The position numbers and the translations under genes are program-made. The notes below the pieces were generated by a model. That model was not told where the DNA came from and searched no databases. It saw nothing but the letters and a program-made list of their open reading frames with translations. Below are positions 60,810 to 64,000 of a DNA stretch of 64,000 nt, in pieces; the first letter of the stretch is position 1, and each line of letters begins with the position of its first letter. This DNA is from Fasciola hepatica (taxonomy: Eukaryota > Platyhelminthes > Trematoda > Plagiorchiida > Fasciolidae): positions 3,387,001-3,451,000 of the forward strand of contig CANUEZ040000168.1 in NCBI GenBank assembly GCA_948099385.1, given 5' to 3'.

Positions 60810-61700
60810 AAGGTTTGGGTCGTGATCCACTCCCGTGTGTGGTGATAAAGCTTATGGGCCATTCGGAGGAATTCAATGTCAAGTGCTTGCATGTGGTCAA
60901 ATTTGTCTTTCGCTCTCTTCAGCCTCTACAGAGCGAATCTACTGAGGCGAGCGGCGATATGGGGCCCTGCCGTTGCGGCATTGTGAACTACGCCGGGCCT
61001 TGGTTCCGATATTCCACGGGTGTGGCGGGTGCCTTGAGGCAGCATCGAATGAGGCGACGTGAAACTTTCCTGCTCCGGAACAAGGGAGTGGATGCCGATT
61101 GAATTTACGGCCTCGGCTTTGCCTTGGACCAAAAGTTTAGTGTCACTGTCAAACAAGTATCTATGTTTCAAATAAACCTCAGGACCAAATTGTGTCAAGA
61201 AGTCGAAGCTCAAAATGGAGTGACTGATATAGGTGATTGTTAAATTGCATAGGAAGCATACTCGGAAACCGAGATCGAGAGTAGGCCGATTTTTACCCTA
61301 TGCAGGAATGGTAGAAGGGTTTGACACCTGTCTCCAGAAACATGTTGGCTGAAGGCAGCGTTTTCATGGGGAAATGGGATAAAGCCGACGAAAGAACTTG
61401 CATCCACAAGGATCCTGAGTTTGGTTGATTTGTCGTGTACGAAGAACTGGTGACTTTCTGATTTCCCAGCTGCAGTTGTCACCATTCTTGCCCGTCTCCA
61501 CCACTTCTTTACTTCCGTGAGGGTTTGCGTGTGAAGTTTCGTACGCGCATGGTCGAGTGCTGTTCCGCGTATCGGAAAAGAACCGTTTTCCAAGCACTGG
61601 CCGAAACGGCCCTGGAATCTGACCACAGGAATGATACAGTGGAACAGGGGTGGATATTTTCCGAGGATGATGTGACTCTAACTGGGGCTCTTCTCTTTTC
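60810..61700 (-). mobile_element. Degraded Ty3/Gypsy element 3 (gag end, protease, start of RT)
   Basis: On the minus strand, from about 61700 down: a gag tail with GRFGQCLENGSFP, resembling the C-YH-RFG--A--C--PC-F motif of CsRn1-type gag; protease QFFVHDKSTKLRILVDASSF (61446-61387), where the catalytic DTG has become DAS; SHSILSFDFLTQFGPEV and LKHRYLFDSDTKLLVQGKAE, the segment after the protease; PGVVHNAATAGPHIAARLSR, matching the VxHxIxTTGPPVxARxRRL motif before RT; then RAKDKFDHMQALDIEFLRM (about 60893-60837), the EFDxMLxLGIxRxS start of RT. Several stops and frameshifts are present, and the rest of pol is absent. It is on the opposite strand to the other Gypsy copies. Confidence 0.75.
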
Positions 61701-63573
61701 CGCCCCGTTAGAACACGGGGTATGCCACCCTGGTGGAAGCTCCGGGTGGATCAAGCATAAAAACGAGAAAGATGGTTTAGAGTTTGTGCGAGCAAACCTG
61801 TGACCACCAAAATCTGCTGCTATTTACGAAGGTCTGCGCCACTACCCTAAGGAAGCCGACATTGTCATCAACGATGAATAAGCCCTTGCTAGTGGGGTCA
61901 AGCCCTGTCCAAATGCACATAAGGGCTACTTGCAGTCCGACTCAGTCTTGAGAGTTCATATAGAGTACGAGGTTGGAGGTGAAGGACGGCAAGCCACAAT
62001 AAGTATTTGCAGGCTGGAAGCACTGGAGGGTGGCTTCGAGAGGGTACATTCGGCGGACTCAGAGGATAACATCAGTCATGGCTCGAGTCGGGGAAAAACT
62101 CTATCCAAAAAAAACCTGCGGAGGTCTTCAGAATGCTGAGAGCCAGTGAGACAGCGTGGTCGGATGACGTGCATTCTGCCGTAATCGTGCCATTGGAAGC
62201 CACTATAACTGAACCCCAAACCCGGTTGTTCAATGTGTCATTGGGAGCGGCCACTCTTTCTTTCAAATGGGAGATTTTCAAGGTAGTTCCAATTCATGGA
62301 AGTGAATCGGAGGCTTAAGCAATCAATCGCTGACTAATAAGTCTCTCGTCAGTTATAGGTAGAGCCTTTGAGAAGACCCTAAAAAACGATTATGGCTAAC
62401 TAGGGCAAGGTTGTCCGTCTATGAACAGACAGCACGGTTTCGTAAAATAGCTTATCGTGCTTGCCAAACTCGTTTTCGTTTTGAACGGGGTCCTGGTATG
62501 TTTGTACAAGGGAAGGCCGTCCAAAATATGCCTTCTGAACTTTCAGAGGTCCCTAGGCCGATTTTGGCCATTCAAGTTAGAAGTACTCAATAGCCATCAA
62601 TGCGGCTTCGGAGACAATTAGGTAGATAAGGATTGCGGGCCCTAAAGAGCACTCTGAACAGGCACAAAGTATACCCAGGGAAGGATACTTCAGATTCCGA
62701 AGCAGGCTCACAGGAAGACTCACTACCTCAGAACGAGATAGGGTTGAGTCATTAGGAGGGAGAAGGCTCGGCGACGAAGGATATAGGACCAGGGGCGGCG
62801 ATTTACGCGAGACAGAAAGCGTATACTTGAATATGGATTGACTTGAAGAGAAAGACTGGGCTGATCCTCAAGCGGCTGGTCAGCAAGGGCTCAGCATGTA
62901 GGAGCTCGCAGCTTTCGAGGAGTGGTAAGGTGTGATGGCATTGCATTCACTTATGGCTATCATCATCTTTATCTCCACCCCATGTATAAGCTTTGCTTTA
63001 GCACTCCGAACCAAGCTGTTTCTGATTCCATCGCCAATAACACACTCTAGTGAGTCCTCTCTGATCGTTTCTCGCCCCATACCCTTTGCTCTGCAGGTTG
63101 ACACAAGAACCTCCGTGGCTCGACTTTGGTTTTCTGGCTGCTAGGGAGGTGTCATTTGATTCTTCACCATAGGCACCTAACGCGTTCTTGCGCCGTTCCT
63201 CTGCCCAAACCCACGCTCAGTAACCCGCGAACCGTCCGGTCCTTTAAGTGTTCCCGGTACCGTAGGTGGTACGTTTTGTTCCATGCAAGGTATCTGAGCT
63301 TCGGAAGACTGACTTTCTCAAGTTGAGTGAGGCGCGGAGGCTTTACTCCATCGAAATTTTGCTCTCGCTTCTCTCCCCGAAGGCAAACCGATAAATGTCA
63401 CATCACTCGAACTTCCATCCACAGACGGACAAGGATTCCAAGTAGTAGGAGCTGGTTTAGATGTGGGACTCACAGGTCAATCAAACTGGACTACCATTGG
63501 CGTCGGCCGCCAGTCTTGCGCTGCGACGTGATCCGAAGGTATTTCAGGTATTTTCCTATAGTAGGCTGTGGTA
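61701..63573. other. No supported gene
   Basis: Several overlapping frames on both strands at 61525-62320 and 62932-63326 have no recognisable domains. Sequence upstream (minus strand) of Gypsy element 3 may include its gag remnant, but I could not read it. Confidence 0.4.
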
Positions 63574-63612
63574 GTATGTATGTATGTATGTATGTATGTA
63601 TGTGTGTATGTA
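63574..63612. repeat. (TATG)n microsatellite
   Basis: About nine TATG units, continuing imperfectly as TGTGTGTATGTATGCATG. Confidence 0.9.
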
Positions 63613-64000
63613 TGCATGTGCGTGCGCATGTATGCTTACGGTTGAAGGGTATTGTTGTGTTAGGCCTGAACAGGCATGTGCTAAGACAGACAATGGGACA
63701 GGCGCACACGCGAAAGTACGCAGCTGAGGTTTGTCAAGGTTCTTTCCGGACAGCACTGGCCAATCAGACCGTCACATGTTGCGCTACCTTGAGCAGCTCA
63801 GCCCATCTGAACAGCTGTCTTGCTCTATTGGTTGCACGTAGCCTTGACTCATGGGCTAGCGGACGTTTTGGCCTATCCACGCGCTTTCCTCCGCTTTTGC
63901 CCGCCGCACTTTTGCACTGAATGCACGTCCACTCGTATTCGTGCGCCTTCTTTTTGTTACTGAATTTGTGAACACAACAGGTAGCACTGAGGCCCGTCCG
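63613..64000. other. No supported gene at the right edge
   Basis: The plus-strand ORF at 63327-63920 spans the microsatellite and is compositional. Nothing further is recognised before the window ends. Confidence 0.4.

Noticed and set aside
63327..63920. 197-codon plus-strand ORF
   Set aside because: It runs through the TATG microsatellite, with no recognisable similarity on either side.

Overview
The window looks like nuclear DNA of a flatworm, most likely a digenean trematode. This rests on repeat content and gene style, not on a species match. There is no bacterial gene layout. ORFs are short, host coding sequence is confined to small exons with GT-AG introns, and the rest is decaying retroelements of kinds common in trematodes: BEL/Pao, CsRn1-like and other Ty3/Gypsy elements, CR1-like LINEs, a Penelope-like element and a Tc1/mariner relic. 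Many microsatellites are also present.

Host genes. The best host-gene signal is a family of three small cysteine-rich secreted proteins. Their C-terminal exons lie at 7506-7699 (-), 12467-12651 (-) and 30154-30329 (+). All three share one 12-cysteine spacing pattern, and each exon begins in the same codon phase just after an AG acceptor. A signal-peptide exon ending in phase 1 at a consensus donor is present for the third copy (28960-29059) and is a good candidate for the second (16546-16603, with a TATA box upstream). A lone membrane-anchor last exon is at 15476-15613 (-).

Mobile elements, left to right: a Penelope-like GIY-YIG fragment (about 3430-4224); a Tc1/mariner relic (8210-8860, -); two minus-strand LINE pieces (21207-23264); a LINE RT scrap followed by a degraded Gypsy element with an LTR-like end (32568-35495); a nested Gypsy structure (38093-40053); a degraded CR1-like LINE (about 41950-45515); a complete BEL/Pao element (48862-55884); a second copy of the first Gypsy LTR (57546-57970); and a minus-strand Gypsy protease/pre-RT fragment (about 60810-61700).

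Two structures stand out. The BEL/Pao element has 771-bp LTRs that differ at one base, a 5-bp target duplication GTGAG and an unbroken 1,758-codon polyprotein, so it is a very recent insertion. The 38.1-40.05 kb structure is a CsRn1-like Gypsy element (target duplication AGTT) inserted into an inverted solo LTR of its own family (target duplication CATA). This creates a near-perfect 262-bp inverted repeat. Oddly, the inserted element's 5' LTR is nearly identical to the old solo LTR but very different from its own 3' LTR.

Most remaining sequence is non-coding as far as can be read here, probably introns and intergenic repeat debris.
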